Positions 19,311 to 31,000 of a stretch of 64,000 nucleotides of DNA are shown here, in pieces. Position 1 is the first letter of the stretch, and each line of letters begins with the position of its first letter. This stretch comes from Gnetum montanum (lineage: Eukaryota > Streptophyta > Gnetopsida > Gnetales > Gnetaceae), in NCBI GenBank assembly GCA_015680685.1, contig MNCI01028787.1, positions 111,937 through 175,936 of the forward strand, written 5' to 3'. The notes beneath the pieces are model-generated. The model ran no database searches, was not told where the DNA came from, and saw only the letters and a program-made list of their open reading frames with translations. The position numbers and the translations under genes were made by a program.

Positions 19311-20528
19311 CAAAGCCCATTGAAGGTAGCCAACAACAAAAGGCTTCAAAGAAAGTTGACACACCTAGACCTACACTAAGACCGACTACATCCATGGACA
19401 AGGGACCCATGGCACATACATCAAAACCTAAGACACAAACTCTAGGAAGAATGGAGGAAGTTAAAACCACTAGGGCTAAAAGGTTACATGCCAAGGGAAA
19501 GAGTTTCCTCTTAACAATGGAGCAATCTAAACAATTCCTTAAACAACAAAACACTTCACTGAGCCTATACGATTTGGTCATGACTTCTCTTCTCACAAAG
19601 ATGCACTAGCATAAGTGTTGACTTCTATCCCTATGAGCAGAGACATGCTCACCAATAGAGAGTCTATCCACTCTATCATTGAGCAAACTTCACTTAAGGA
19701 AAATGGGCATCACCTATGCTCACCTTTCATGATAGTGAGGTCAAGATTGACTCTCAAAATGGGGAAGTGCTAGTCATCCCTTTCCTCATCACTACACATG
19801 TTTGGCAAGTACAAGGTTCATTGTGTTCATGTGGATGATGGGCAACAACTAATGTGGTACAATTTTCCATAGTTGACAAACTAGGTTTAATCAAGAACAT
19901 CCAAGAAACTACTATCTCGGCACTTGAATCATTTAATGGATCACAAGTAGCAGTGTGGGTTTTCATCTCCTTGGATTTCATAGCAGGTGAGCAATTCCCT
20001 AAGTCTACCAACTTTCTAGTGGTTGAAGAGACACCTAGCTTCAACTTGATCTTAGGAAGGCCATGGTTAGCTAAGCTTCACGTAGTCTCATTCCCTATAC
20101 ATCAAGAGATTCACTTGCCCTACAATGGAGGGAAAATTGTCATTCGTGGAGACAACATGTTACTACCTTTGGTTAACTATGTCAACATCAATCGAGGTTC
20201 AAAGGTGAAGTTTCAAGAGGAAACTCCCAATACTCAAACTAGGGCCACCAACAACAAAGATAATAACAATGCTAGCAATATCAACTCTACAATAGGGAGT
20301 GGTCAACAAAAATGTATGCAGCTTGCCATGTTGAACAAGAGAGATGGTGAGCACAAGATCATGCCAAAGGGACTCATTGATCTATCCAAGAATAAGCAAC
20401 AAGTTCATAGTAAATGTCTTATCCCTTCTTTAGTTAATGGTCGGTTATTTACCTTTGCAACGTTATATCATATTTCAATATTGGCTCTAACCTTATATTC
20501 TCTTTTGAGGGCATCCCATACTTGCTAG
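19311..20528 (+). pseudogene. Ty3/Gypsy gag end and aspartic protease remnant
   Basis: Continues the Gypsy remnant after the solo LTR. The 19394-19609 stretch contains SLYDLVMTSLLTKMH, typical of the region between gag and protease. From 19854 it reads a retropepsin: FSIVDKLGLI, then SFNLILGRPWLAKLHVVSFP and HQEIHLPYNGGKIVIRGD, including the ILGRPW flap-distal box. The catalytic Asp-containing segment just upstream (about 19825-19850) is split between two frames, so the enzyme is dead. No reverse transcriptase follows. The text after 20200 is Asn- and Lys-rich linker and then stops. Confidence 0.75.
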
Positions 20529-20539
20529 GCAATGTATAA

Positions 20540-20645
20540 ATTGTGGCCCGCTAATGCCTAAAATTGGCAACATTATGGCCTGCTAGGACCTAAAGCTGAT
20601 AAAACCATGGCCTGCCAAAGCCTAAAGCTGGTTAGCATAATGACC
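20540..20645. repeat. About 33-bp minisatellite (GGCCTGC...CCTAAAGCTGG), array 1
   Basis: Roughly three units of GGCCTGCYAAAGCCTAAARY with variable spacers. A longer array of the same type is at 24310-24515. The two may be parts of one element separated by later insertions. Confidence 0.6.
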
Positions 20646-20649
20646 TTTT

Positions 20650-21150
20650 CTTTTCACCCCTATACCAACATTGTAGCCAATCTACCTGATAACGTTGTAT
20701 GTGAGTTTCCTTATATGCATATACCTTAGTTTACAATTATCATTACATCATATTTTATCTACCAATTTTAGTTTATGGCCATGTTACATTTACCATTTGT
20801 ATTTATATGAAATATATAAAACATAAGAATTTAAAATTGATACCTAGCCAAAGTCACACCATGTGGCGATAAAACCATCTACATATAAATGTCCAAAACC
20901 ATGGTTGCATTGTGTGATATATAACAATAGGAATAACACATAATCATCAACAAGTTCATCAAATGAACAAAACTAAGCCATGGGACGAAGAGGGCAACTC
21001 ATTAGGTACATTATTACCAATTGCATATTGTGTGAGGCCTACAAACAATAACAAACTAAGCAAACCAAGTAAGCATTAATAACCATTATACCCATAACAC
21101 TTGCGGTTAAAGGCATTGAAAAAAAAACATAAAAATAATGAAATAACCAA
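20650..21150. other. AT-rich stretch without recognised features
   Basis: No coding potential and no repeat recognised elsewhere in the window. It separates the minisatellite from the processed pseudogene. Confidence 0.5.
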
Positions 21151-21154
21151 CGAA

Positions 21155-22200
21155 AATAACTATACCGGGCGATCGGAAGGCTATGTTGTGAGATTTATTT
21201 CCCGTGCATCTATAGAGAAGTGTTTGCAAATATATAATGGAACATAGATGCCTAATGTTGAACAAGTTTTTTAGACTGAATTGGGCATCCTCTAGTGCCC
21301 GGGAGAGACGACAAGATGGAGGCTACAACTGTTCAATTTTGTGGGAAACATAGCAGCAGATGTAACAGATCAACTGTTGCTTGAAACATGCCAACAAAAT
21401 GGATTTACTTAAAGGACGCAAAAGTTGTCATGGACACACTCACCGAGTGTACAAAAGGATATGGGTTCATGAGATTTGACCCGAAAGCTGAGAAATTGAG
21501 GATGCTCGCTGACATTAACGATGTGCCTTGTTCTACAGGACCAGTGCAAATTAATGAGGTAACATCAAAGAGAGTCGAACGGTACCCAGTAGCAATTATC
21601 GCCTAGAGATGCTACTGGGTCATTTGCACAAAATTCATCAAACGACCATCCAGACAACACAACTATATTTATTGGTGGATTGGATCCTAAAGCTTCGGAT
21701 GAAGATTTGAGAAAAGGCATTTAGTCCATATGTGAACTTTTGTATGTCAAGATACCTTATGGTAAAGGCTGCGGCTTTATCCAACTCAGGACCAGGGTTT
21801 CCACTGAGGAAGCTGTTTAAAATAAAATAAAATAAAACAAAACAAAACAAAATTATTTTGCAGGGTACTCTCATTTGCCTGCAAAACATATGCCTGTCCT
21901 AGGGTAGAAGTCCTGCAAGTAAACAACAACAGGAGGTACAGGCCCACGCGCAGTAGTTCCATGCTCAAAATCAGTGGAATAGAACATATGATGGGCAAGA
22001 ATATGACAACTATCATTATGCTCTTCCTGCTCAGGTCCTGCAACATACCCGTATGTTGAATACAATGGATATGAATGCTAAAATGAGGAGTAGCACCGGA
22101 TGTGATTTCTAGTTTTACCTGATTCTTAAATTCCTGTTGAGCAAATAGGAAAATATTTGTAAAATGCATATAACGTTTAGTTTGACTGAAGTCAGTCTTC
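21155..22200 (+). pseudogene. Processed pseudogene of an RBP45/RBP47-type RNA-binding protein
   Basis: The translated text follows plant RBP45/47 proteins with three RRM domains. The end of RRM1 is at 21155-21280 (TGRSEGY, MPNVEQVF). RRM2 starts at about 21332 (FNFVGNIAADVTDQLL) with its RNP1 KGYGFMRF at 21454-21477. RRM3 has RNP2 TIFIGGLDP (21662-21688) and RNP1 YGKGCGF (about 21759-21780). A C-terminal Tyr/Gly-rich part ends near 22082. The domains run on without introns and carry frameshifts and stops, so this is a decayed retrocopy truncated at its 5' end. An A-rich (AAAAT/AAAAC) expansion at about 21817-21856 interrupts RRM3. The parent proteins bind U-rich pre-mRNA. This copy cannot. 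Confidence 0.85.
21817..21856. repeat. AAAAT/AAAAC microsatellite in the RBP45/47 pseudogene
   Basis: Runs of TAAAA and CAAAA units separate EEAV from LQGT in RRM3. In the family these segments are nearly adjacent, so the tract is an insertion after the retrocopy formed. Confidence 0.7.
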
Positions 22201-22223
22201 AAGAATGTTTTAGCCTCATACCG

Positions 22224-22440
22224 ACGAATCCCCCTTCACTGCGCAGGTCCCTTGCTGCTCGCCAACCCCGCATGGCCCCTTTCATCGTATTTCGAATCAG
22301 GCATTAATTTGTATGTAGACGCCGTGCCATCCTCGCACTCGGACTCACCCACATCTCTGAATATGTTGCTGCTCAACACCAACTTGGGTAGCGGTGTTGC
22401 TGTCAAATCGCAGGCATAGGCATAGGCCTTCAAATATTTT
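22224..22440 (-). pseudogene. GC-rich gene-like fragment, unidentified
   Basis: An abrupt GC-rich block between AT-rich neighbours. The minus strand (22433-22236) reads 65 residues without a stop, including DLTATPLPKLVLSSNIFRD, then CEDGTASTYKLMPDSKYDER. The composition and open frame suggest a piece of a host gene carried here, but I do not recognise the family. The plus frame is also open over part of it, so the coding strand is uncertain. Confidence 0.35.
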
Positions 22441-22461
22441 AACCGAAGCGACCGTACTTCT

Positions 22462-23527
22462 TGTTAAACTTTTGGTATGCCAAAACTCTAAGGAAAATGG
22501 AGAACAAAAGAATGTTTGTTGTGGATTATGTGTTTATTGCTCATAAATAAGAACTGTTGTGGATTATGTGTTTATTGCTCATAAATAAGAACTCCACATC
22601 ATGAACAAGGACTAAAGGAAATGAAATCTACAATAGGTTGTCAAAGCAAAGACAAAGACTTCATAGGCAAAGATGAGAGCATGGACACATAAGGATGAAA
22701 GCAAAAGCTTTAGACAAATTGAAGATGCTCCAAGGATTGAAAGAAGCCAAATCAACAAGAGAAAGTCTCAGAACTCCAAAGTTGAGGAGAGGTCTCCAAG
22801 AAATAGTAGATGACTTAACCAAAAAGAATGGATTCATAGATAAACATCTTAAGAAAACAAGAGATGTTCCCATTGGAAAGAAGATGTCTCTCAAAAGATG
22901 TCCCATTCTTCAAGGAGATGTTTCTCCAAAGTTAAGGCTAAACTTAGGTAGACATTCCAACTCTAAAAGAGACATCTACACTAGCCATTGGGTAGCCATT
23001 GCATGAATTCTGAGGTGTTTTTGGAAACTCCAATGCTATAAGAAAACTCAAATTCTTGGGAATTGTGCAAGCATTGTTAACATCAAAGCAATAATTATCA
23101 TATCTATGCGATTGTATTCTTATCCTTCATATTGTTACATCATTGAGCTTCAACAACAAGGTCTTGTAATTGTAGTTATATTATTTCCTTGCTTTTTACA
23201 TTCTTTTTTATTGGCTTGTAGGGTTGATGTGTTTCTTGCAAGAAGGCATTTGTATTGAGCTTATCAAGATCCTATTGGATTGAGTGGTTTTGGAACGTCA
23301 AAACACTTACCATGAGCTTAATTTTGTAAAGGTTGTGGACTTCTTGAAAGCACATACTAACCTTGTTAAGACCTTGCGAGGTTGAGTGGTTTTATAGCAA
23401 CAAAACACTCCTGTGTTGAGCTAAATGCTTATTAAGGTATGGTGCCTTTCAAACCAAATTTTTCAAGAAACAAAATTTGAAGGTGTGCAAGCATTCTACC
23501 CTGCAAGTGCGAAGAAAGTACCCAAAG
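22462..23527 (+). mobile_element. Copia LTR related to 37999-39125, truncated
   Basis: Starts TGTTAAACTTTTGGTATGCC, matching the start of the LTR at 37999 (TATTGACCTTTTGGTATGTT). Later blocks match in order: TAGGGTTGATGTG/CAGGGTTGATGTC, GAAGGCAT, GACCTTGCGAGGTTGAGTG against GACCTTGCGGGGTTGAGTG, TTTGTAAAGGTTGTG, and GAGGTGTGCAAGCATTCTACCC against the equivalent at 38990. The last 100 bases or so of the reference LTR are missing, with a GC-rich island in their place. Confidence 0.75.
22518..22593. repeat. 38-bp tandem duplication
   Basis: Two exact copies of a 38-base unit (22518-22555 and 22556-22593) beginning GTTGTGGATTATGTG and ending AAATAAGAACT. It lies in the upstream part of the Copia LTR and is recent enough to be identical. 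Confidence 0.95.
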
Positions 23528-23529
23528 TA

Positions 23530-24130
23530 GTTCCTTGACATTGTCACACCAAAATACTGCTCGTCCGTCGCTGGTACAGGAACCCTCCTACCCAAAACCC
23601 TCACGTGCACTATGCAAGCCCTATAGTGGGCTGTGCAGCCATAGCCTGGCACCGCCTTTAGGACGGAGCGTTATTGTCAGCTGCGTCGCACTGTGACTAA
23701 GCAACCTCTGCGCTTGCACCATCGTCGAAATCCTCCCTCATCCCACCGCAGCCGCTACCGTCTCCATCATTGTTTCTGTTGTTGTCGCCCCTAAATCAGC
23801 CCTTCCTATCACCGTTGTTCCCGCTGCAATCACTGGGACCTAGTTTTCCATTCAATTTCAGAGCTTTTCCATCATCGTCCAGCTTCCCACTGTTGCCATC
23901 ACTGGAATTTCCGTCGGCATTCTCAAGTTCTGTAACTGTGTTGTTTTGTGGAGTGGACATAATTTGTTCAAAGCACAAAATTTGTTTCCCTCCTTCCCTT
24001 CTTTCTATGTTTAGGTCTTCCGTGTTTATTTTTTGCTGCAAGACAGGAATTCCTCTATCTAGGTTATGTCTTTCATTTGTACCATTTTGACTAAATGTCA
24101 CACAAATCGTGTGAAAGTGTGAAAAAATAT
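23530..24130. other. GC-rich island of unknown origin
   Basis: Base composition changes sharply at about 23530 and returns to AT-rich after 24100. The text includes CCACCGCAGCCGCTACCGTC and many TTCC/CCTTCC runs, like a 5'-UTR or LTR of a foreign element. Both strands have an open frame of about 100 codons at 23770-24101 that matches nothing I know. It ends near an A-rich run at 24141-24149, which could be a retrocopy tail on the plus strand. Confidence 0.4.
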
Positions 24131-24309
24131 ACCCTCTTCAAAAAAAAAGCCTTATTAAATATGTATTAGACTTGATACCTTTTGGCCTTGATCCACCTAG
24201 CATGCCATATTTTAAATAATATAACTTGATTTTTTACTTTGCCTTTACCGTGTGATAACCTTATTCTACTTTGTTTTACCAAGTTTTACCTTGCTTTGAT
24301 CCTCCCCAA

Positions 24310-24515
24310 TGAAATAGGCCCTTACCACAACCCACTAAGACCTAAAATTGGCAACACAATGGCCTACCAAAGCTTAAAACTAGTAACCCTGTGGCCTAAT
24401 ATGGCCTAAAACTAGCAATGCACAACCTATCAAAGCCTAAAACTAGCAACCCCACAGCCTACTGTGGCTTAAAATTGGCAATGCACGACCCGCTAAGGCC
24501 TAAAACTAGCATAAT
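24310..24515. repeat. About 33-bp minisatellite, array 2
   Basis: Six or so units of the type GGCCTACCAAAGCTTAAAAC or CTAGCAAYGCACRACCYRCY, related to 20540-20645. Sequence and spacing vary between units. Confidence 0.7.
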
Positions 24516-24539
24516 ATTATCATTATTTACATCATTCAA

Positions 24540-25355
24540 CCCCATTTGGTCACTCTTCTCCATTATTTTGCATTGTTTGGACCTTGATTGACTTGATTTG
24601 ATATCATTTGATGTCATTTGACATTGTTAAGTTCTTATTTGACCTCGATTGACACCATTTCATGGAGCTTCAACCATCATTTAGCCTTCATTTGGCCCCA
24701 TTCCACATCATTTGGCCTTTTGTTTCACCCTATTTGCTTTAAAATACCCCTTATAACCTTTGTTGACCATGTTTAAACCTTGTTTGACCTTTGATTTAGT
24801 GTGTTTTGACTCATTTATGCATTATTACTAAAGTATTTTACATTACTTTGACATTATTTAATCATTTTATCACATAGGTGCCGCTTGATGTGCTTATGTT
24901 GTCATGCAGGAATGAGCCAAGAGAATAAGCAAGCAAATTCAGTTAGCCTTAAAACCTAAATGGATCCCTTTCATAATGTTGTTAGACCAAGTTGACCTTA
25001 CATACCGAAAACTCAAGCCTCAAAAATGTTCCACCATACAACTTCAACATCCTAAAGTAGCCTGACTGTCATTAACCTTGAAGCGAGAAACATCACGAAG
25101 CTTCCCTTAGTCAAAGTTCCCATCTAAGATCAAGATGGTGAGCAGAAAGCACATGAAACCAAGTTTCTCACTAGAACTTAAGCCCACTCATGACATCATC
25201 AAACTCTTGCACTGCAACATTCAAGCCATCACATAGCCCTCAATTACATTTAACACCTACATATTTGCTTGTAATATTGTTTATCATTGTTGATAGGTTA
25301 TAAAAAATGATCAAATGTTAACAACTCTGATGGTCTATAACAAGTGAGCCTGCAT

Positions 25356-25390
<35 letters not shown>

Positions 25391-26340
25391 TTAGCATAAT
25401 AATAAATAAACTGCAAAACTTCATAAATTTGATGCACATCAAACAAATCTATCCATGTTACAATTATAGTGACCTATGATGGCCTGGTTCGCTGGCTGTC
25501 TCATGTAGCCCTATGGATTATTTTGTAATGACATGTTTTCTTTATCTTGTTTTCTTGTTCTCTTGGCATTGTGCTTACAGGATGCAACTTGAAGTCATCA
25601 AAAAGGTGTAGATCATCATAGTAGCAAGTTACCACGTGACCTTGATGCATGATATTCAGTTAGCTCATCTTGTAGTACCAAGAGTGCTTGTTTCACATCA
25701 TTTCCATTACCATTTCTTAAGCATAGTTTAGTAACCTAATTATAACCTTTCTCATCCTAAACAACAATGATGGCTAATGTTTGACACTCATAAATTACGG
25801 CCATGCAACATCTCCTTTGTCATACTCCATCATTAAGTTTGTTGGATGGAATACATCTCATTCAACAGGAAAACCAAATCAAATTTAGCCTTGGCAATGA
25901 AACCTAATAGAGGTTTCACCCCCAAAAAAAATAATGGAGAAGCAAATTGCTAAGAAGCTAAAAGGCTTATGAAGAGCAAAAGACAAACCAATGGCTCCAA
26001 ACAAGCAAAGGGAGGATCCTACAAACCAAAGAAATCTTGAAGTGAGGTGCCGATTCCTCAAAAACATTACTAAGTGATCAACACTTTGAAGCACGAAGTG
26101 CAAAGACCATATCGATTAGCCAAAATGTCAATGCCATAACTGTAACCATGGTGTCTACATTTGGAACTCATTGTCAACTGTGTGACAACTCCATAATGGT
26201 CAAATATGACCTATCACTTTGCCATAACCTTATCTCATCATCGCAAGCACTCTTTGGCATGGTTTGTCACCACAGAATCAAGCACGAAGAGGAAATGTCT
26301 CTTGGGTCAATCCTCCAAACATCAACAAAGAGGGGCTAAT
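24540..26340. other. Non-coding stretch with ATTTGAC/ATTTGGC phrases
   Basis: From 24560 to 24860 the sequence repeats CATTTGACCTTG- and CATTTGGCCTT-like phrases irregularly. The rest shows no domain in any frame. A CT microsatellite lies at 25358-25388. It may be internal sequence of the element that carries the minisatellite unit at 26341. Confidence 0.35.
25358..25388. repeat. (CT)n microsatellite
   Basis: About fifteen uninterrupted CT units. Confidence 0.95.
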
Positions 26341-27823
26341 GAAACACCACCAAGAAAATGTATGTTGCAAACCTTTTGGCATTGTAACCTTCACCCCTAC
26401 ACTTGAGGCTGCATTTTCATTATAAAATTGTGAGGTTAAAAGCCCATGAGCTACAATCTCACATACTTGAACTTTTGGGGGCTACAAAATGCCCCGTAAG
26501 TTGTCATAGCCTCACTTCCCAAGTGCAAAAAGTCATATCATGTCTATATTTAGGCTTGGGAAGGTTGAAAATGCCCTAGGAATTGCCAAATATAGCACTA
26601 TCATGGGCTTTACTTGGGTTATAACCTCAGCTACGCTAAAGCCACCTATACCTAGCATTGGTGGTGTTAGGCTTTTATTTTCCAAGCAATTCCTAGTGTA
26701 GTTGCCACAAAACCCAGTGTGGATGTTGCAAGGCTAACGTTGAGGTTGTGGGGGTTTCTATTTTCGCATGAAGCCAACATTGGAGTGGTTGGGGGTTTGT
26801 TGCTTCATCAATTCCAGCATTGCTCCACCAATTCTAGCATGGATCCCAAGAAGCCAATGATGTTGCCATGAGGCCTACATAGATGGGTGAAGCCAGCATA
26901 GTTGGAAAAGTTCGTTTACTATTTTTGGTATCTAGAGTGGTTTTGATGGCCTAGGTGCACCAAAACTTACTAGAAATGGACAACTATGCTAGAAATTATA
27001 GCCTACCACACTTGCAAATTACATCAATATGTCAACAATCATAGTAGAAAATTCGCAGCAACAAATTGAACATTAGCAACCTATTTAAATCGAATTCCAA
27101 CACTTTGAAAGGACTTTTGGCAAACTGGAAATTGGCTAAGCATTGGAGACTCTCAAAGCAATTTTCCAACACCAAAAAGTTAAGTAAGAACCTTAACCCC
27201 TTTGCACCAACATTGCAATTACCTTACCCCCTTTGCAACCAATGTTTCACAACCGTACCCTCTTTGTAACCAACGTTGCATAACCTTACCCCCTTTAAAC
27301 CAACATTGCATAACCTTACCCCCTTTGCACCAATGTTGCAATTACCTTATCCCCTATACAACCAACATTACACAACCTTACCTCCTTTGCACCAATGCTA
27401 CAATAACCTTACCTCCTTTATAACCAATGTTGCATAACCTTACCCCCTTTGAACCAACATTGCATAACCTTTACCCCTTTGCACCAATGTTGCAATTACC
27501 TTATCCCCTTTGCAACCAACATTACACAACCTTACCTCCTTTACACCAACACTACAATGACCTTGCCTTCTTTGTACCAACATTGTGGAACCTCATCCCC
27601 TATTTACCAACACAGTAGATCCACATCTAAGAATCAGCAAGGAGTTTCAGAAGTTGTAGCTAGGAAGCACTTGGATCGTGCAACTGACTGTAGAACATAA
27701 ACTGCCAGTTTTACTAGAATTTAGGTACCATTTGGGCAACTCCTTATGCATCTAGGAATACACTTGTACATCTTGAAACTCTACTCTTGTAATGTTTTTA
27801 TTATTTTAATAAAAATCAATAGT
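26341..27823. repeat. Dispersed non-coding unit with 30-bp minisatellite, copy 2
   Basis: Same unit as 12687-13937 in the same orientation, about 230 bases longer. The added length is in the 30-bp array (about 27189-27625), which has around fourteen units here against seven in copy 1. Flanking sequence is not shared with copy 1, so the ends of homology mark the mobile or duplicated segment. No LTR is recognised next to this copy. Confidence 0.75.
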
Positions 27824-27959
27824 TCATTTGTTTGTGCAAGTTTATTCCAAGTTTAAAATTCATGCTTTTTCTTAGATTAGATCTACATTCTCTATTAAAT
27901 TATATTGAACTATTTACACTTTTTAATTCTCTGGGTGATTGACAAGATCGTCCAAGATG

Positions 27960-27998
27960 CCTTGGATCCCCTTTCTCGGAGGCCCTTGGGATCCAAGG
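27960..27998. other. Perfect 11-bp inverted repeat (hairpin)
   Basis: CCTTGGATCCC (27960-27970) and GGGATCCAAGG (27988-27998) with a 17-base loop. The arms are exact and stand out in otherwise low-GC DNA. Confidence 0.8.
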
Positions 27999-28099
27999 TT
28001 AGGTTGCTTCACCTAAATTTTTTGGTTTTCCAACTGAAATTTTCAGGTGTTACAACTATACCCCTAAACTTTTGTTTACCCTTGAACAAATTTGCATTA

Positions 28100-31000
28100 T
28101 GATCTTTCTCCATAGTCCAATGCTTTATGTTCACCTTTTTTATGAGCTTAAGATTCTCCTTCTCATTCTATAGTAACTACAAGTTAAAAATTTGAAGAAA
28201 ATAAATTTATCATATCTATATCCTACATTTATTCCCATGACAAAGGCAAGAGGTGAATTAAAGATACACCAATTACTAATCACAAGTTCTAACTAGAGTT
28301 ACACTATGCACATCTCATATTCTCAAGTTATCCAAGTGAAGGTAGGGTAAATCCTTATTTTCAACTTAATTATCTAAGAACATTTACTTACCTAATCCAA
28401 AAATAGAATGAAATCAAAAGATGAAAAATAAAAAAAAGGAAAAGGAAAAAATAAAATGGATTTAAAAACTCCCTATTATATTATCTTCTACTTTCTTTAA
28501 TGGATATAACTGCAACTCAACCATAATGAAGATATGATTAAATGACCACACCTTAGATGATAAAACTTGATCTTGCCTTTCAAATTCTTCCTTAGTAACT
28601 AATTATAATGGGTTAGCAACTTAGAAAAACTAAGTATTATACCATATATAATCAAGAGTTTTGACAAAGAATGACATCGATTCATCATTGATGATTATGG
28701 TAGCATAGTTATTAGACTAAGGTTTATGATGTATATAGTCCATAAGCATCATTTACTCTTGATTTTAAAAATTAGAGTTATTTACTAATGATTCAAAATA
28801 CAAAAAACTTGCATTGGTTAAGGGGTTTGAATATTAAATTGGGTGAAATGAATTCTTCAAATTTGGCTTCTCATCTAAATGCTTCTTTGCATGCCCAAAC
28901 TTTAAAAAATTGATCTGAATTAATAACAACCTTAACATTGAAGTCTTTATAAAAGATGAGTGGTATTGAGCCAAACCATTGTAAGATATGAATAGTTTAT
29001 TCCTAAAGCTATACTCAATCTTAGTACTCAAATGAGATGCTTAACAAAATCTAACATTTGAACATGTTAGATGAGTAGTATGATGTGTGTTGGGCATGTA
29101 TATATACTCTTTTTCAAAAAATGTATCTTCAATACTAGTGTTGATGCTACATGATTTTAATGAAATCTTAGTCTTTCTTTCTTTCCCAGTAGTTGTACAT
29201 CTAGGATATCAAAAACTACATCTCCAAATACACATTGCAATTCTTGTATCAACTTAAACATAACTTTCCTATAGAAAATTATATAATCATTCCTGGTGTA
29301 ATTTCTACAATAAGCTAGTCTATATGGTTTAAAGAAGGAATGATCACAAGATCCTTTTTATGTATAAATGTCTTTATACTCCCTTTTTTCTAGATTTTCC
29401 TTAAGAAGATGATTAATTCTCATGGCAAAACTTCTTCTAGATATATAATATAAGCATCCAAGTTTCATAGCTTTTGCGAGAATGTGCAAATACTGATAAT
29501 AATGCTTTGACTTGGTCTTTCTCATGGGCATCATATACCTTATTAGAATAAGGTTATGATTCTCCATGGTCAAGATTTATTTGTATTTGGAGTTCTTGCA
29601 AAAATACTTGTTTGTTGAATTGCACTCAAATTATTATTTTATTATTGGTTTGACAACTAATAAATGATCTTTTAATTCCCTAAATCCTTAATATAGTTAC
29701 ATCCTTTAACTATCTAATCACCTTTCTTCAACTATCACTAACCTTTCTAACCTTGGCTTCTAAGAATACTATCTTTGACAGTGTTTAAATTAATTAACTA
29801 GGGATCACAAAACCAAATTTTAATTCTAGAACCTATTGAGCTTTGGCTAGGAGTTTTCAAAATTAGAAAATGTATACATCTATATCTTATAGTCCTAAGG
29901 AGCACTCAAATTATGTCAAACCATCATAATAATTATGGTTTAGAGGATTACTATGTAAACGTTCTCATTTAGATCTAATGTTACTATCAAGTTTTCAACT
30001 TCTTGTATGGCAACTTTAACCATATCATTGAGTCCAAAATACTAAAAAAAGTTGGAAACAACTATTTAATACCCAAAATAGACATTATATATTGAACTTA
30101 CAAGTTTCAAAAATTAGTAATAAAATTTGAAAATATATTTTCTTTAACTTAGTAAAAATTATAAATTTTTACAAAACTACTATTTTACAACTTGAATGGA
30201 AGACCTTCTATTTCATAACATTAACTCATAAGCCTTCTGTAATATCTTGTATTTCAAACCCTTAACTTTGGCCTTATTAATGGATATATTTAACTCAATC
30301 TATAGATAGCTTTATATGATTTTGATATATTTTACTATAAGCATATTTTGTTGAAGTTTGACATAACCCTCAAATGTATTTTTGTATAGCATAGTTATGT
30401 GATGCCTTTATACAATTTATGTTTAAGCAATACATGACATCTTAATCACTTATTTGATAATTATTATGACTAAGGTATTGTTTTTTAGTTATGTGGTACC
30501 TTTTGCTTTGATGAAAATTGAACTCCTAACCCTTATTTGACATTATGGCTTGACTATTCCTATAATTTGCTTACTTGAAAGCTATCCTATAATTCTTATA
30601 GTTTTTTTAATATTACATTTTGGATTTAAACTTATGAACTATCTTTTATAAATTATTTTGTTATACTAATCTTTTGATGTTTGTTGAAAAGAAAAGCAAT
30701 CTTAAGGGATATGAATCAAATGTTATGTTTATTAGACTTATTATTATGCATATGTGGTTTATGCATATTGTAAAATATCAATACTTGTATTTCAAAGATT
30801 AGCGTAACATAAGCCTTTAATCCCACTAATTATATTCTCTCCATATAATGCCTACTTATTCTTAAACTCTACTTAAAATTCGTGGATCAACGCTTTTTTT
30901 TAAATTAATTTTCACTATCAAACACCTTTTATTCTTGGAACTATTAGATTTATTTGGATTCTAGATTTACATATGATTAAGCCCATTTATTGATTTAACT

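Noticed and set aside
27066-27700. Proline- and Asn-rich open frames over the minisatellite
   Set aside because: A 30-bp unit is a multiple of three, so open frames arise from the repeat itself.
28834-29573. Possible Copia RNase H or other pol remnant on the minus strand
   Set aside because: The opening STKIEYS resembles the RNase H STTEAEY box, but nothing after it follows the family.
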